Assembly: GCA_963666805.2 (NCBI GenBank) | Contig: CAXXWR010000006.1 | Span: forward strand, 1,116,001-1,180,000 | From: Fusibacter sp963666805 | GTDB taxonomy: Bacteria; Bacillota; Clostridia; Peptostreptococcales; Acidaminobacteraceae | Reading direction: 5' to 3' | DNA length: 64,000 nt | In this document: positions 49,362 to 58,640 of the stretch, one piece after another | How the letters are laid out: every line of letters begins with the position of its first letter | Position numbering within the stretch: position 1 is the stretch's first letter | Program-made: the position numbers and the translations under genes | The notes under the pieces: model-generated | What the model was told of the DNA's origin: nothing | Database searches by the model: none | What the model saw: only the letters and a program-made list of their open reading frames with translations

Positions 49362-50663
49362 ATGAGTAAATTAAAATTTGATTTTTCAAATGCTCTAATT
49401 GAAGATCATGAATATGAATATGGTAAAGCACAAGTTTTGGCAGCACATGAACTGCTACACAGTGGCAAAGGCCCTGGTAATGACTACATTGGATGGGTTG
49501 ACTATCCAACAACTTTTGACAAAGCAGAGTTTGCAAGAATCAAAGCAGCAGCTCAAAAAATCAATGATACAGCAGATGCTTTAATCGTTATTGGTATTGG
49601 TGGCTCTTATCTAGGAGCTAAAACAGTGATTGATGCTTTAACACATTCTTTCTACAATGAATTGCCAAAAGAAAAGAGAAAAGGTGCAAAAATTTATTTC
49701 GCTGGTAATCAAATCAGTGGAACTTACCTTTCAGATTTATTGGAAATCATTGAAAATGAAGATGTTTGCTTAAACGTTATTTCTAAATCGGGTACAACAA
49801 CAGAACCCGCGATTGCTTTTAGAATTCTTAAAAAAGCATTAGAAGATAAATACGGAAAAGAAGCGACAAAAGATAGAATTTTTGCAACAACTGATGCTGA
49901 AAAAGGGGCCCTTAGAATGCTTGCGGATGAAGAAGGTTTTGAAACCTTTGTCATTCCAGACAATATTGGTGGTCGTTACTCAGTGATTACACCAGTAGGC
50001 CTTTTACCTATTGCAGTGGCAAACATTGATGTGGATGCTTTCATGGAAGGAACAAAAGACGGTCAAGCTGAATTTGCTAACACTAACGTTGATGAAAATA
50101 TCAGTTACCAATATGCAATCGTGAGAAATGCACTTTACCGAAAAGGCCGTTCAATTGAAGCACTCGTTAACTTTGAACCTAATATGGCATTCCTCTCAGA
50201 ATGGTGGATGCAACTTTATGGTGAAAGTGAAGGAAAAGACGGCAAAGGAATTTTCCCAACTAAACTTAACAATACAACTGACCTTCACTCAATGGGTCAA
50301 ATGTTCCAAGACGGCCCAAGAATTATGTTTGAAACAGTTGTCATGATTGATGAATTTGAAAAAGATGTCGTGATTAAAGCAGATGATAAAAATCTTGATG
50401 GTTTAAATTACTTAGCTGATAAAACGATGAGCTATGTAAATGAAAATGCTTTCAAAGGGACTGTAGAAGCTCATGTTGATGGTAATGTGCCTAACTTAAT
50501 TGTTAGAATGCCTAAACTTGATGCTTATCATTTAGGTAAATTAATGTATTTCTTTATGAAAGCATGTGGTGTGAGTGGGTACATGTTAGGTGTTAATCCA
50601 TTTAATCAACCGGGTGTTGAAGCTTACAAGAAAAACATGTTCAGATTATTAGGTAAGAAATAG
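49362..50663 (+). CDS. pgi: Glucose-6-phosphate isomerase
   Basis: Interconverts glucose-6-phosphate and fructose-6-phosphate. Seen: VIGIGGSYLGAK (about 75-86), SKSGTTTEPAIAFR (about 142-155), the NIGGRYSVITPVG segment (about 202-214) and NPFNQPGVEAYK near the C-terminus. 433 residues from ATG 49362, which has TAGGAG upstream; a longer frame from 49287 is unsupported. The single-domain bacterial form. Last gene of the maltodextrin cluster, ending at a strong terminator. Confidence 0.95.
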   Translation: MSKLKFDFSNALIEDHEYEYGKAQVLAAHELLHSGKGPGNDYIGWVDYPTTFDKAEFARIKAAAQKINDTADALIVIGIGGSYLGAKTVIDALTHSFYNELPKEKRKGAKIYFAGNQISGTYLSDLLEIIENEDVCLNVISKSGTTTEPAIAFRILKKALEDKYGKEATKDRIFATTDAEKGALRMLADEEGFETFVIPDNIGGRYSVITPVGLLPIAVANIDVDAFMEGTKDGQAEFANTNVDENISYQYAIVRNALYRKGRSIEALVNFEPNMAFLSEWWMQLYGESEGKDGKGIFPTKLNNTTDLHSMGQMFQDGPRIMFETVVMIDEFEKDVVIKADDKNLDGLNYLADKTMSYVNENAFKGTVEAHVDGNVPNLIVRMPKLDAYHLGKLMYFFMKACGVSGYMLGVNPFNQPGVEAYKKNMFRLLGKK

Positions 50664-50720
50664 GACTTCTTGCCTATATATAGTTGAAATACAATTATAA
50701 AAACACAACATATAGACTAA

Positions 50721-50757
50721 AAAGAAGAATTTAGGACCTAAATTCTTCTTTTTTTTA
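50721..50757 (+). terminator. Terminator after pgi
   Basis: AAGAAGAATTTAGG and CCTAAATTCTTCTT pair with almost no loop (about two bases closing), followed by eight T residues. Confidence 0.9.
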
Positions 50758-50852
50758 TGTAATCTTATAGACAGTCATAGGGGGCAGTGGTACAATATAT
50801 AGGGTAAACGATTGAAATATCCAACTAAATATAGTGTAAATGGGGTGCGACA

Positions 50853-53201
50853 ATGAAAGTTAAAAAAAGAGATGGCACGACTGTAGCATTTGAAGTAGAC
50901 AAGATCATCAGAGCCATCGAAAAGGCTATGCATGAGACAAATACAGGAATAGATGAGACATTAAGCATAGAGATTGGGAAAAAAATTGAAGTTGAAGCTA
51001 AAACCAGAGAAGAAATGATTAGTGTAGATGAAATACAAGATCTAGTAGAAGACCTTCTCATGGAAAGTCCAAGAAAAGATGTAGCTAAGCGCTACATTAT
51101 TTATCGTAGTGAAAAAGATAAGTCGAGAGTTATTCGAAAGAAAGAGGATAACAGACTTTTAACAGATGAATTTATCAGTAAGTATAAGCATATGGATTCG
51201 CCTATGGAACAATTGGGAAACTTTGTTTATTACAGAACCTACTCACGTTACTTACCTGAAGAAAAAAGAAGAGAGTATTGGTGGGAAACAGTACGACGCG
51301 CAGTTGAATATAACTGTACAATTGTAGGGACTAAACGTTCAGAAGCTGAAGAACTTTTCGATAATATTTTCAACCTCAAGCAGTTTTTATCAGGTAGAAC
51401 GTTTTGGGTAGGTGGTACACCAGTTGCTAAGTATTATCCAATGGCTAACTACAATTGTAGTTTTCAAATTATCAATTCATTTGACGCCTTTAGAGATGTG
51501 TTTTATCTGCTTATGATAGGATCGGGTGTAGGGGTTAGAATTTTAAAAGATGATGTGGCACAAATTCCTAAAGTGAGAACGGATTTTGAAGTAGTTCACA
51601 AAGATTATTCCCCGCTTCCAAAAGCCGAAAGAGAAGACAATACGAGTTTAGAATTTTTCTATAATAATACCGTTAAAATTACCATTGGGGATTCTAAAGA
51701 AGGCTGGGTACAATCTTTAGATTTCTTCTTGAAACTTATTCATACCAATGAATATAGAAATATAAAAACGATTATCATTGACTATGACCATGTCAGACCA
51801 AAAGGTGAAAAATTACAAACCTTTGGAGGAACTGCAAGTGGGCATACGAGTCTTAAAAATATGTTCCACAAAATAGATCGTGTCATAAAAAAAGCGGGCT
51901 TGCTCAATGAAGCTAAGGTCGTTAAACTTAGAACCATTGACTGCCTCGATATTGCCAATATTATTGGTGAAAATGTAGTGGTAGGTGGCGTGAGAAGAAC
52001 AGCTGAAATTGTTCTTGTAGACGCAGATGATAAAGAATGTGTTGAAGCCAAATCTAATCTTTACATCCAAGAAGATGGTAAATGGTCTGTTAATGAAGAA
52101 ATTCTTCACAGACAAATGAGTAACAATTCTATTTTCTACAAAGAGAGACCTTCAAGAGAACAAATTAAGTGGCAACTTGAAAAAATGCGTTACTCAGGTG
52201 AACCAGGATGGGTAAGTGAGCCTGCAGGGTTGAAAAGACGTCCTAACTTTAATGGGGTAAATCCTTGTGGTGAAATTCTCCTTGATAATAAAGGTTTATG
52301 TAACCTCACAACCATCAATGTTTATGCCTTTGTTAAAAATGGTAAATTAGATAAATCAGGTCTTCTTAGAGCTCAAAGACTTTCAGCAAGAGCAAGTTAC
52401 CGTATGACTTGTGTTGAGCTTGAATTACCGCTTTGGAATCATGTTCAACAGCGTGATAAATTGCTAGGTTGTTCATTAACTGGATGGCAAGATATGGTTA
52501 ATGCAACAGGGATGAATAAGAAAGAACAAGCAGACCTTTTGAGAAAATTAAGAAGTGCTGCAAATCAAGAAGCGGCAATGTACTCAGCTGAATTAGGTGG
52601 GAATCAACCGATTCTTGTAACCACTGTTAAACCAGAGGGGACTTTATCACAACTTCCAACGGTATCAAGTGGTGTTCACTTCTCACACTCTCCTTACTTT
52701 ATTAGACGAGTGAGAATCAATGCACATGATCCGCTTGTTAAGGTTTGTGAAGAGTTAGGGTATCCTGTTTATCCTGAAGTGGGTCAAGAGTGGGAGACTT
52801 GTACGACGAAAGTGGTAGAATTTCCTGTTAAAGCACCAGAAGGTAAAACCAAATATGATGTATCCGCTTTAGAGCAGCTTGAAATGTATAAGATGTTCAT
52901 GGAAAACTATGTAGACCATAACTGTTCGATTACGATTCATGTGAGACCTCACGAGTGGGAACAGGTAGAACAATGGGTTTACGATCACTGGGATGATACA
53001 GTGGCACTTTCTTTCTTACCACTTGACGACTCTTTCTATCAATTATTACCTTATGAACAAATTGATGAAGTTGAGTATAATAAACGTGTCAGTGAAATGC
53101 AACCGTTTAGACCTTCATTAATCTCAAAATATGAAACGGAAGAAACAGAGTTTGATATTGGTTCTGATGGTTGTGAATCAGGCGTTTGTCCAGTGAGATA
53201 A
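50853..53201 (+). CDS. nrdJ: Adenosylcobalamin-dependent ribonucleotide reductase (class II, monomeric type)
   Basis: Reduces ribonucleoside triphosphates to deoxy forms using AdoCbl radical chemistry, so it needs no oxygen and no second radical subunit. Order seen: N-terminal ATP-cone (about 1-95), the RTFWVGGT and NYNCSFQIINS segment with a redox Cys (about 185-210), GSGVGVR loop, NPCGEI with the radical Cys near residue 472, and C-terminal CESGVC with Cys774 and Cys779 spaced as the Lactobacillus enzyme's redox pair. 782 residues. Only a weak promoter is visible; no cobalamin riboswitch was recognised upstream. Shares its cofactor with the mutase genes. Confidence 0.92.
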   Translation: MKVKKRDGTTVAFEVDKIIRAIEKAMHETNTGIDETLSIEIGKKIEVEAKTREEMISVDEIQDLVEDLLMESPRKDVAKRYIIYRSEKDKSRVIRKKEDNRLLTDEFISKYKHMDSPMEQLGNFVYYRTYSRYLPEEKRREYWWETVRRAVEYNCTIVGTKRSEAEELFDNIFNLKQFLSGRTFWVGGTPVAKYYPMANYNCSFQIINSFDAFRDVFYLLMIGSGVGVRILKDDVAQIPKVRTDFEVVHKDYSPLPKAEREDNTSLEFFYNNTVKITIGDSKEGWVQSLDFFLKLIHTNEYRNIKTIIIDYDHVRPKGEKLQTFGGTASGHTSLKNMFHKIDRVIKKAGLLNEAKVVKLRTIDCLDIANIIGENVVVGGVRRTAEIVLVDADDKECVEAKSNLYIQEDGKWSVNEEILHRQMSNNSIFYKERPSREQIKWQLEKMRYSGEPGWVSEPAGLKRRPNFNGVNPCGEILLDNKGLCNLTTINVYAFVKNGKLDKSGLLRAQRLSARASYRMTCVELELPLWNHVQQRDKLLGCSLTGWQDMVNATGMNKKEQADLLRKLRSAANQEAAMYSAELGGNQPILVTTVKPEGTLSQLPTVSSGVHFSHSPYFIRRVRINAHDPLVKVCEELGYPVYPEVGQEWETCTTKVVEFPVKAPEGKTKYDVSALEQLEMYKMFMENYVDHNCSITIHVRPHEWEQVEQWVYDHWDDTVALSFLPLDDSFYQLLPYEQIDEVEYNKRVSEMQPFRPSLISKYETEETEFDIGSDGCESGVCPVR

Positions 53202-53333
53202 AAAATTAAAGGAATCATAAGAACGTAAAAATGAAATTATTTCTTGATATAAAGCTTTTTAGAGTTTAAAAGATTAGAAGTGCCCTAATTAGCTTGACGT
53301 TAAAGAACATATTAATTAAATAGTGGTTATTGT

Positions 53334-53377
53334 GAAAAGGGGGTATCTATCGTATGAAGACGAAGATGCCCTTTTTA
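53334..53377 (+). terminator. Probable terminator after nrdJ
   Basis: AAAAGGG and CCCTTTTT pair, with GTATCT/AGATGC in between, followed by a T-rich stretch. The gap 53202-53573 also has a TATAAT (53463-53468) and a small hairpin GCCTC/GAGGC at 53487-53500, apparently the promoter and leader of the next gene. Confidence 0.65.
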
Positions 53378-53573
53378 AATAGAAGAAACTAAATTGAATT
53401 AAATATTACAAAAAATAAACAACTTTCACTTACTTTTGTACTCGAAATAATTAATATTGGGGTATAATAGGGATTAAGATAAGCCTCATGAGAGGCAACT
53501 ATGGAAGTGACAAGCTAACAAAGGATATGACAATAAGAAACGTAAGAAATTCATACTATAAGAGGAGGATTTT

Positions 53574-54392
53574 ATGAATACAACTCAACTCATGGAAATT
53601 GCACTTAGACAAGCTGGTCTTGATGCAATTCCTGCTGATTCAGTGATTAGTGTTCCGGGAGACAATATAAAGAAAATTTTAATGGGTGTGGACATGGATA
53701 CACCTGAACTATTATTGGCTAAAGAATTAGGTTATGACCTTGTGGTAAGCCATCATCCAAAAGCAGATTCTGCTGTTACAGCTTTTCATGATGTGATGGA
53801 TATTCAAATTGATAAAATGGTTGAATTTGGTGTACCTATTAATAAGGCACAAAAAGCCCTTGCAAAAAGGAAAAAAACCGTTGAAATTGGTCACCATGTA
53901 GCCAACTATGATAGAACGTCATCAGCTGCTAAGCTCATGGGCATGCCTTTTATGAACGTGCATATGCCAGCAGATATTGTCGGTCAACGTTTTGTACAAA
54001 AGTATTTGGACGAGAAATTTGAAGATCAACCGAAAAAGACTTTAAATGACATTTTAGAGGCTCTAAATGAACTGGATATTTATAAAAATGCTTTGGCAGC
54101 ACCTGTGATTAGATGTGGTGCACCATCAGATTATGCAGGTAAAATCGCAGTCCTTTATGCGGGGGGTACAAATGGTGGCGCAGATGTTTACAAGGCTTAC
54201 TTTGATGCAGGCGTCGGTACAATTATTGCTATGCATGCACCAGAAGATGTCATCAAAGCAGTAAGAGAACAAAACATTGGCAATATTGTCATAGCAGGTC
54301 ATATGCCAAGTGATTCTATAGGTCTTAATGCTATTATCAGTGCATGGGAAAAAGAAGGCGTAGAAGTGACTAAGATGTCAGGCATTTTATAG
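53574..54392 (+). CDS. Nif3-like dinuclear metal-centre protein
   Basis: Member of the NIF3/YbgI family, which forms toroidal hexamers binding two metal ions; related proteins have been linked to GTP cyclohydrolase-type activity, but the role is generally unknown. Seen: VSHHPK near residue 59-64 with metal-binding His pair, GHHVANYD (about 103-110), and C-terminal LYAGGTNGGADVY with AMHAPED. 272 residues. AGGAGGA precedes the ATG. Single gene between terminators. Confidence 0.85.
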   Translation: MNTTQLMEIALRQAGLDAIPADSVISVPGDNIKKILMGVDMDTPELLLAKELGYDLVVSHHPKADSAVTAFHDVMDIQIDKMVEFGVPINKAQKALAKRKKTVEIGHHVANYDRTSSAAKLMGMPFMNVHMPADIVGQRFVQKYLDEKFEDQPKKTLNDILEALNELDIYKNALAAPVIRCGAPSDYAGKIAVLYAGGTNGGADVYKAYFDAGVGTIIAMHAPEDVIKAVREQNIGNIVIAGHMPSDSIGLNAIISAWEKEGVEVTKMSGIL

Positions 54393-54473
54393 ATTTCTTG
54401 AGGAAATTCATAAAGTGTTGTGACATGCTATAAAGGTACAATAAAAGTAAAAAATGATAATTTAAATGATAAA

Positions 54474-54506
54474 AAGCAAACCTTATAAATGAGGTTTGCT
54501 TTTTTG
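54474..54506 (+). terminator. Terminator after the Nif3-like gene
   Basis: AAGCAAACCT (54474-54483) pairs with AGGTTTGCTT (54492-54501), followed by six T residues. The remaining gap to 54679 is AT-rich. Confidence 0.92.
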
Positions 54507-54679
54507 GTGTTAATAATAAGTATTATAAGAATCGATAAACACCTCAAATGATAAAAAAAGAAAATTCAGAAAATTGACAAAAAAAGGTTGACGCCCCTTT
54601 TTTTTTTATACAATCAAGATATGGATAATAATTATTATACTTTATAGAGCTCTAATTTTGACAATGAAAGGACTAGAAA

Positions 54680-55237
54680 ATGAAAAAAATATCAATTTTA
54701 GTATTAGCAGTTATGATATTATCAGCTTCTGTTTGTTTTGCACATTCAGATTACATAGCTTATAGTATGCCTGTCTATGGACAAGGAACTCACTATAATT
54801 GGTGCTGGAATGCCGCATCAAAAATGGTTGAAAGTTCTCAGTATAATGTAACTAAAAGCCAAGAAGACGTTGCGAGAATTATGAACAAGGGAGAATCGAA
54901 AGCTAGTTTAAAAGAAACCGCATCTGCAATGAAAATTTATACAGATTTTAATAAATCAACAGGTTATATGACGACGAGTTTGTTTTCGACAATTGCGAGT
55001 AAGTTACAATCATCAAGAAATCCTTTGGTAATGGGAATCACATTTACTTATAGTGGAGCAGGTCACGCTGTCGCAGTTTATAAATAGGATGATCGATATA
55101 CAGAAGATACGTTTTACTATGTAGATCCTGAGGGAAGCGGATATAGGAGTTACTTATCATATGCAGACATGATGAACTATGGAGAAGTTGAAATTGAGGG
55201 TATAGCTTATTATAAGGATGGTGAGTTTCAATGGTAA
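54680..55237 (+). pseudogene. Secreted papain/C39-like cysteine peptidase gene interrupted by an in-frame amber codon
   Basis: Signal peptide (KKISILVLAVMILSASVCFA, residues 2-21), then a papain/C39-like peptidase domain: catalytic Cys42 in NWCWNA and His129 in GHAVAVY. Translation stops at TAG (55085-55087) after residue 135. In the same frame, the next 49 codons are open to TAA at 55235-55237 and continue the domain: a DPEGSG-type segment with FYYVDP (about 145-150) supplies the Asp/Asn expected after the His, followed by a normal C-terminus. The following gene's ATG overlaps the distal stop (ATGGTAA). This fits a nonsense mutation, a sequencing error or amber read-through. If only 135 residues are made, the third catalytic residue is lost. 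Family assignment is moderate. Confidence 0.7.
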
Positions 55238-56148
55238 AAGTAAGTAGAAAAATATTCATTGTGATGATGGTGTTCACAATGTGTTTTGTAAATCAATTCT
55301 CTTTTGCTTCTGATGAAAATATTAGCTTAAGGGTCAAAAAAGGTGAAGATATCGTACAGATTAACCGTTACATTTCGGGAATAACACAATCAATTAAACA
55401 AAATGAAACAAGTTTTGATAAAAATGCGATTGACGTTAAAAATCAAGGACTTGAAAAAGCTCATTTATACCAAAATAGGGATGATACGTACGTCAAAATA
55501 CTTATACCAGTTACGCCATTTTCAGATTATAAAATGACTTCACAAAAAGATGTGGAGGCAATCGTAGCGGATATGAGAGAGTCCTACTATGTTAGAACGA
55601 CAAGTGAAGATGGACTAAAATCGGCCATTAGGTTTGGGATTTGTGAAGACGGATCTATTGCTGAACATGGGTATATTGGTTTGAAAGATGATTTTATTGA
55701 CCAATGCTATGATGACAAATTGATTAATACAACGCTTAAAGATAATCAGCTGACATCAGTTATAAATGCAAAAATGATTAATTTCTCTGGTATGTCCTTC
55801 AAAGGGATGTATGTTGAAGATGATAGTTCAGGGATAATCAAGTCATATTTTATTCCATTTATGAATGACTATTATAGAAATGCTTCCCATGCTTCAAATG
55901 ATTATCTTTCAGAATTTGAGACTTATAAAGCATATCCAGCACAAGATGTGTTTTTACAATTTAAAAAAATATCACAGGAGAATTTGAAAAATGAAGGTTT
56001 ATTAGGTGGTATAGGCGACATGGGGAGGAATCATCTGTTTAGATGGGAACTTTTGATTTTGATTACATTTGGAAGTATTTTACTAATAATAGTTAGTAAA
56101 AAGAAATATGATAGTCATACAGTACAAAAGGATAATGACGATAAATGA
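55231..56148 (+). CDS. Secreted or surface protein with C-terminal membrane anchor, unknown function
   Basis: I do not recognise the family. Seen: 305 residues with an N-terminal signal peptide (about 1-27, ending FSFA), an extracytoplasmic region of about 230 residues, mixed charged/hydrophilic, and one membrane segment near residues 271-288 (LLILITFGSILLIIVS) followed by a short basic cytoplasmic tail. So it should face outward, anchored in the membrane. Its ATG overlaps the terminal stop of the amber-interrupted peptidase frame, with GGTGAG seven bases upstream, suggesting translational coupling and a joint function such as processing or inhibition of that peptidase. This is an inference. 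Confidence 0.7.
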   Translation: MVKVSRKIFIVMMVFTMCFVNQFSFASDENISLRVKKGEDIVQINRYISGITQSIKQNETSFDKNAIDVKNQGLEKAHLYQNRDDTYVKILIPVTPFSDYKMTSQKDVEAIVADMRESYYVRTTSEDGLKSAIRFGICEDGSIAEHGYIGLKDDFIDQCYDDKLINTTLKDNQLTSVINAKMINFSGMSFKGMYVEDDSSGIIKSYFIPFMNDYYRNASHASNDYLSEFETYKAYPAQDVFLQFKKISQENLKNEGLLGGIGDMGRNHLFRWELLILITFGSILLIIVSKKKYDSHTVQKDNDDK

Positions 56149-56178
56149 AAATATTTTTTGGATAAGAGGTAGTATATA

Positions 56179-56224
56179 AAAAAGAGGGGGTTACATTTTT
56201 TTATTATCCTCTTTTGATTTTTTC
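56179..56224 (+). terminator. Terminator after the membrane-anchored protein gene
   Basis: AAAAAGAGG pairs with CCTCTTTT across an AT-rich loop, then GATTTTTT. Confidence 0.7.
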
Positions 56225-56238
56225 TAAAGTTTTAAGTT

Positions 56239-56316
56239 TGGGATGATAAAGCTGACCAATCATGGGGACGCTTTTTAGGAATGGCTCTTAGTCCAAATGA
56301 AGAAGCTCTTAAATAG
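56239..56316 (+). pseudogene. Possible gene remnant, C-terminal fragment
   Basis: The 387-base gap 56149-56535 has no complete gene. Within it a 25-codon frame, without a start codon, reads WDDKADQSWGRFLGMALSPN-like text and ends in TAG at 56314-56316. Its composition is protein-like, with Trp and Gly residues, and looks like the tail of a decayed gene. Family not recognised. A 26-codon open stretch can arise by chance. Confidence 0.25.
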
Positions 56317-56390
56317 ATAAGCTTTTAACCAGTCCAGTGACTGCCTGAAAAAGGTATAAAAAAGTCAATGGGCTAGTTTTTATTATATAA

Positions 56391-56405
56391 AGATAATGAT
56401 TATCA
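56391..56405 (+). promoter_or_regulatory. Fur-box-like palindrome upstream of the EF-G-like gene
   Basis: AGATAATGATTATCA agrees with the 7-1-7 Fur box core TGATAATNATTATCA at all positions but the first. It lies about 130 bases before the start codon. Presence of Fur and binding are not shown. Confidence 0.5.
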
Positions 56406-56535
56406 GCATAAAATGTACTGAATTAAGAAATAATTAATATTTTTTCGTTTTAAAGCAGGGATTTTTTAGTATATATAGAATATTATAAATAATGCGACTA
56501 TTTAAAAATAACTGTTTAGAGAGGAGAGCTTTTTT

Positions 56536-58608
56536 ATGAAAAAATATGCGGTAGACAAGATCAGAAACGTGTCGCTCTTGGGACACGGAGGAAGTGGCAA
56601 AACAACTTTAACAGAGGCCTTACTTTTTACATCTAAAGTTACAAAGCGTATGGGTAAAGTCGATGATGGAAATACCGTTTCAGATTACGATAAAGAAGAA
56701 ATCACCAGAAAATTCAGTATAGGCACTTCAGTTATACCAATAGAATGGCAAGAACATAAATACAATTTTTTAGATACACCGGGCTATTTTGATTTTGTAG
56801 GAGATGTTTTCAGTGCATTAAGGGTTTCTGGAGGCGCAGTTATTTTGTTAGACGCATCGTCAGGAATAGAAGTCGGAACAGAAAAAGCTTGGAACAATAC
56901 AGAAAAAAGAAACATGCCGAAGATTATTTTTATCAACAAGATGGATAAAGATAACGTGAGCTATGTCAAACTCATTAAAGAACTGAAAGATACATTTGGT
57001 AAAAAGATTGCACCATTTGCACTCCCTATCGGTGAAGGCGAATATTTCAAGGGTTTTGTCAATGTAGCTGATATGGTTGGAAGAGAATTCAACGGGACTG
57101 AATGCGTGGATGGCCCTATTCCAGAAGAGATGTCGGCACGTATTAAACCGATTAGAGATATGTTAATAGAAGCTGTTGCAGAAAGCGATGAAGACCTCAT
57201 GATGAAATATTTTGATGGGGAAGAATTTACAAGTGAGGAAATCCACGAAGGGTTAAGAGCGGGTGTTATATCGGGCGAAATCGTCCCAGTTATTGTGGGT
57301 TCTGCGGAAAAACGGATTGGTATTCACACACTCATGAATATGATTTACGATTATTTTCCAACACCAAAAGAACTCAATGATGGCGAATACGTGGGTATGA
57401 TTCCAGATACGGAAGAAGAAACCATGAGAACCATAAAAGAAGAAGAACCTCTCTCAGCACTTGTTTTTAAAACCATTGTGGATCCTTTTGTGGGTAAAAT
57501 TTCACTTTTTAAAGTTTATTCAGGTAAAATGACCAAGGATGTAGAAGTCCTTAATGCTAATAAAGACCAAAAAGAAAAGATTGGTTCTATATTCTTGCTC
57601 AGAGGAAAAGAACAACTTGAAGTAGACGAAGTAGTAGCAGGGGATATCGGGGCGACTGCTAAACTCCAATTTACAGAAACGGGTGATACCCTTTGTGATA
57701 AAGAGTCACCGATTAAATACGTGAGTATAAAACTACCTAAACCAGCCCTTTACTTAGCCATAGAGCCAAAATCTAAAGGTGATGAAGACAAGATTCATTC
57801 GTCGCTTCATCGGATGACAGAAGAAGATCCTTCATTTGCTGTTGAAAGAAACAGAGAGACCAAGCAAACTTTAATTGGTGGTCAAGGAACGATGCAGATT
57901 CAAGTGATTACCAGTAAACTTAAAAACCTGTTTGGAGTAGAAGTCGTTCTTAAAGATCCAAAAGTACCTTATAGAGAAACCATTAAGGGTACAGCAACTG
58001 TTCAAGGTAAACATAAAAAACAATCCGGTGGTGCAGGGCAATACGGTGATGTCCATATTAAGTTTGAACCGACCTCTGAACCATTTGTTTTTGAAGAAAA
58101 GATATTTGGTGGGTCTGTACCACGTCAGTATATACCTGCTGTAGAAAAGGGACTCCAAGAATCATGCGAAAAGGGTATTTTGGCAGGTTATCCAGTGGTT
58201 AATCTCAAAGCTACCTTACTAGATGGCTCTTATCATCCAGTTGACTCATCAGAAATGGCTTTTAAAATGGCAGCACACTTAGCCTTCAAAAAAGGTGTTG
58301 AACAAGCACAACCCATCTTACTTGAACCAATCGTACATGTTGAAATCTATATTCCAGATGAATACATGGGTGATATTATGGGGGATATGAATAGAAGACG
58401 TGGTCGTATTTTAGGGATGGAACAAGATGAAGTGGGTTATCAAAAGGTCATTGCAGAAGCCCCTCAATCTGAAATGTTTGTTTATGCAACAGACCTTAGA
58501 AGTATGACTCAAGCACGGGGGTGGTTTAACATGCAAATTGTTAAATACGATGAAGTGCCTATGCAAATGGCAATGAAAGTAATAGAAGCCTCTAAGGAAG
58601 AAGAATAA
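56536..58608 (+). CDS. Elongation factor G-like GTPase (EF-G-2 type)
   Basis: Five-domain EF-G-like translational GTPase, 690 residues. P-loop GHGGSGKT (16-23) replaces the usual GHIDAGKT-type sequence; the G3 motif reads DTPGYFDF (80-87), with Tyr84 where canonical EF-G has the catalytic His; G4 is NKMD (about 134-137). Domain IV and V segments are present, including GGAGQYGDVHI. These features match the EF-G-2 group (for example Thermus thermophilus EF-G-2) rather than the main fusA. No rpsL/rpsG or tuf neighbours. GAGGAGAG lies before the ATG. The precise role, ribosome translocation, recycling or rescue, is unknown. Confidence 0.87.
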   Translation: MKKYAVDKIRNVSLLGHGGSGKTTLTEALLFTSKVTKRMGKVDDGNTVSDYDKEEITRKFSIGTSVIPIEWQEHKYNFLDTPGYFDFVGDVFSALRVSGGAVILLDASSGIEVGTEKAWNNTEKRNMPKIIFINKMDKDNVSYVKLIKELKDTFGKKIAPFALPIGEGEYFKGFVNVADMVGREFNGTECVDGPIPEEMSARIKPIRDMLIEAVAESDEDLMMKYFDGEEFTSEEIHEGLRAGVISGEIVPVIVGSAEKRIGIHTLMNMIYDYFPTPKELNDGEYVGMIPDTEEETMRTIKEEEPLSALVFKTIVDPFVGKISLFKVYSGKMTKDVEVLNANKDQKEKIGSIFLLRGKEQLEVDEVVAGDIGATAKLQFTETGDTLCDKESPIKYVSIKLPKPALYLAIEPKSKGDEDKIHSSLHRMTEEDPSFAVERNRETKQTLIGGQGTMQIQVITSKLKNLFGVEVVLKDPKVPYRETIKGTATVQGKHKKQSGGAGQYGDVHIKFEPTSEPFVFEEKIFGGSVPRQYIPAVEKGLQESCEKGILAGYPVVNLKATLLDGSYHPVDSSEMAFKMAAHLAFKKGVEQAQPILLEPIVHVEIYIPDEYMGDIMGDMNRRRGRILGMEQDEVGYQKVIAEAPQSEMFVYATDLRSMTQARGWFNMQIVKYDEVPMQMAMKVIEASKEEE

Positions 58609-58640
58609 GGAGAGATACCTATAAAAACAATAAAAAAGCA

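Noticed and set aside
54680..55087. Genome-wide reassignment of TAG as a sense codon
   Set aside because: TAG ends several normal-length genes in the window, such as those ending at 7661, 11346, 14528 and 16604, so it is a regular stop codon here.
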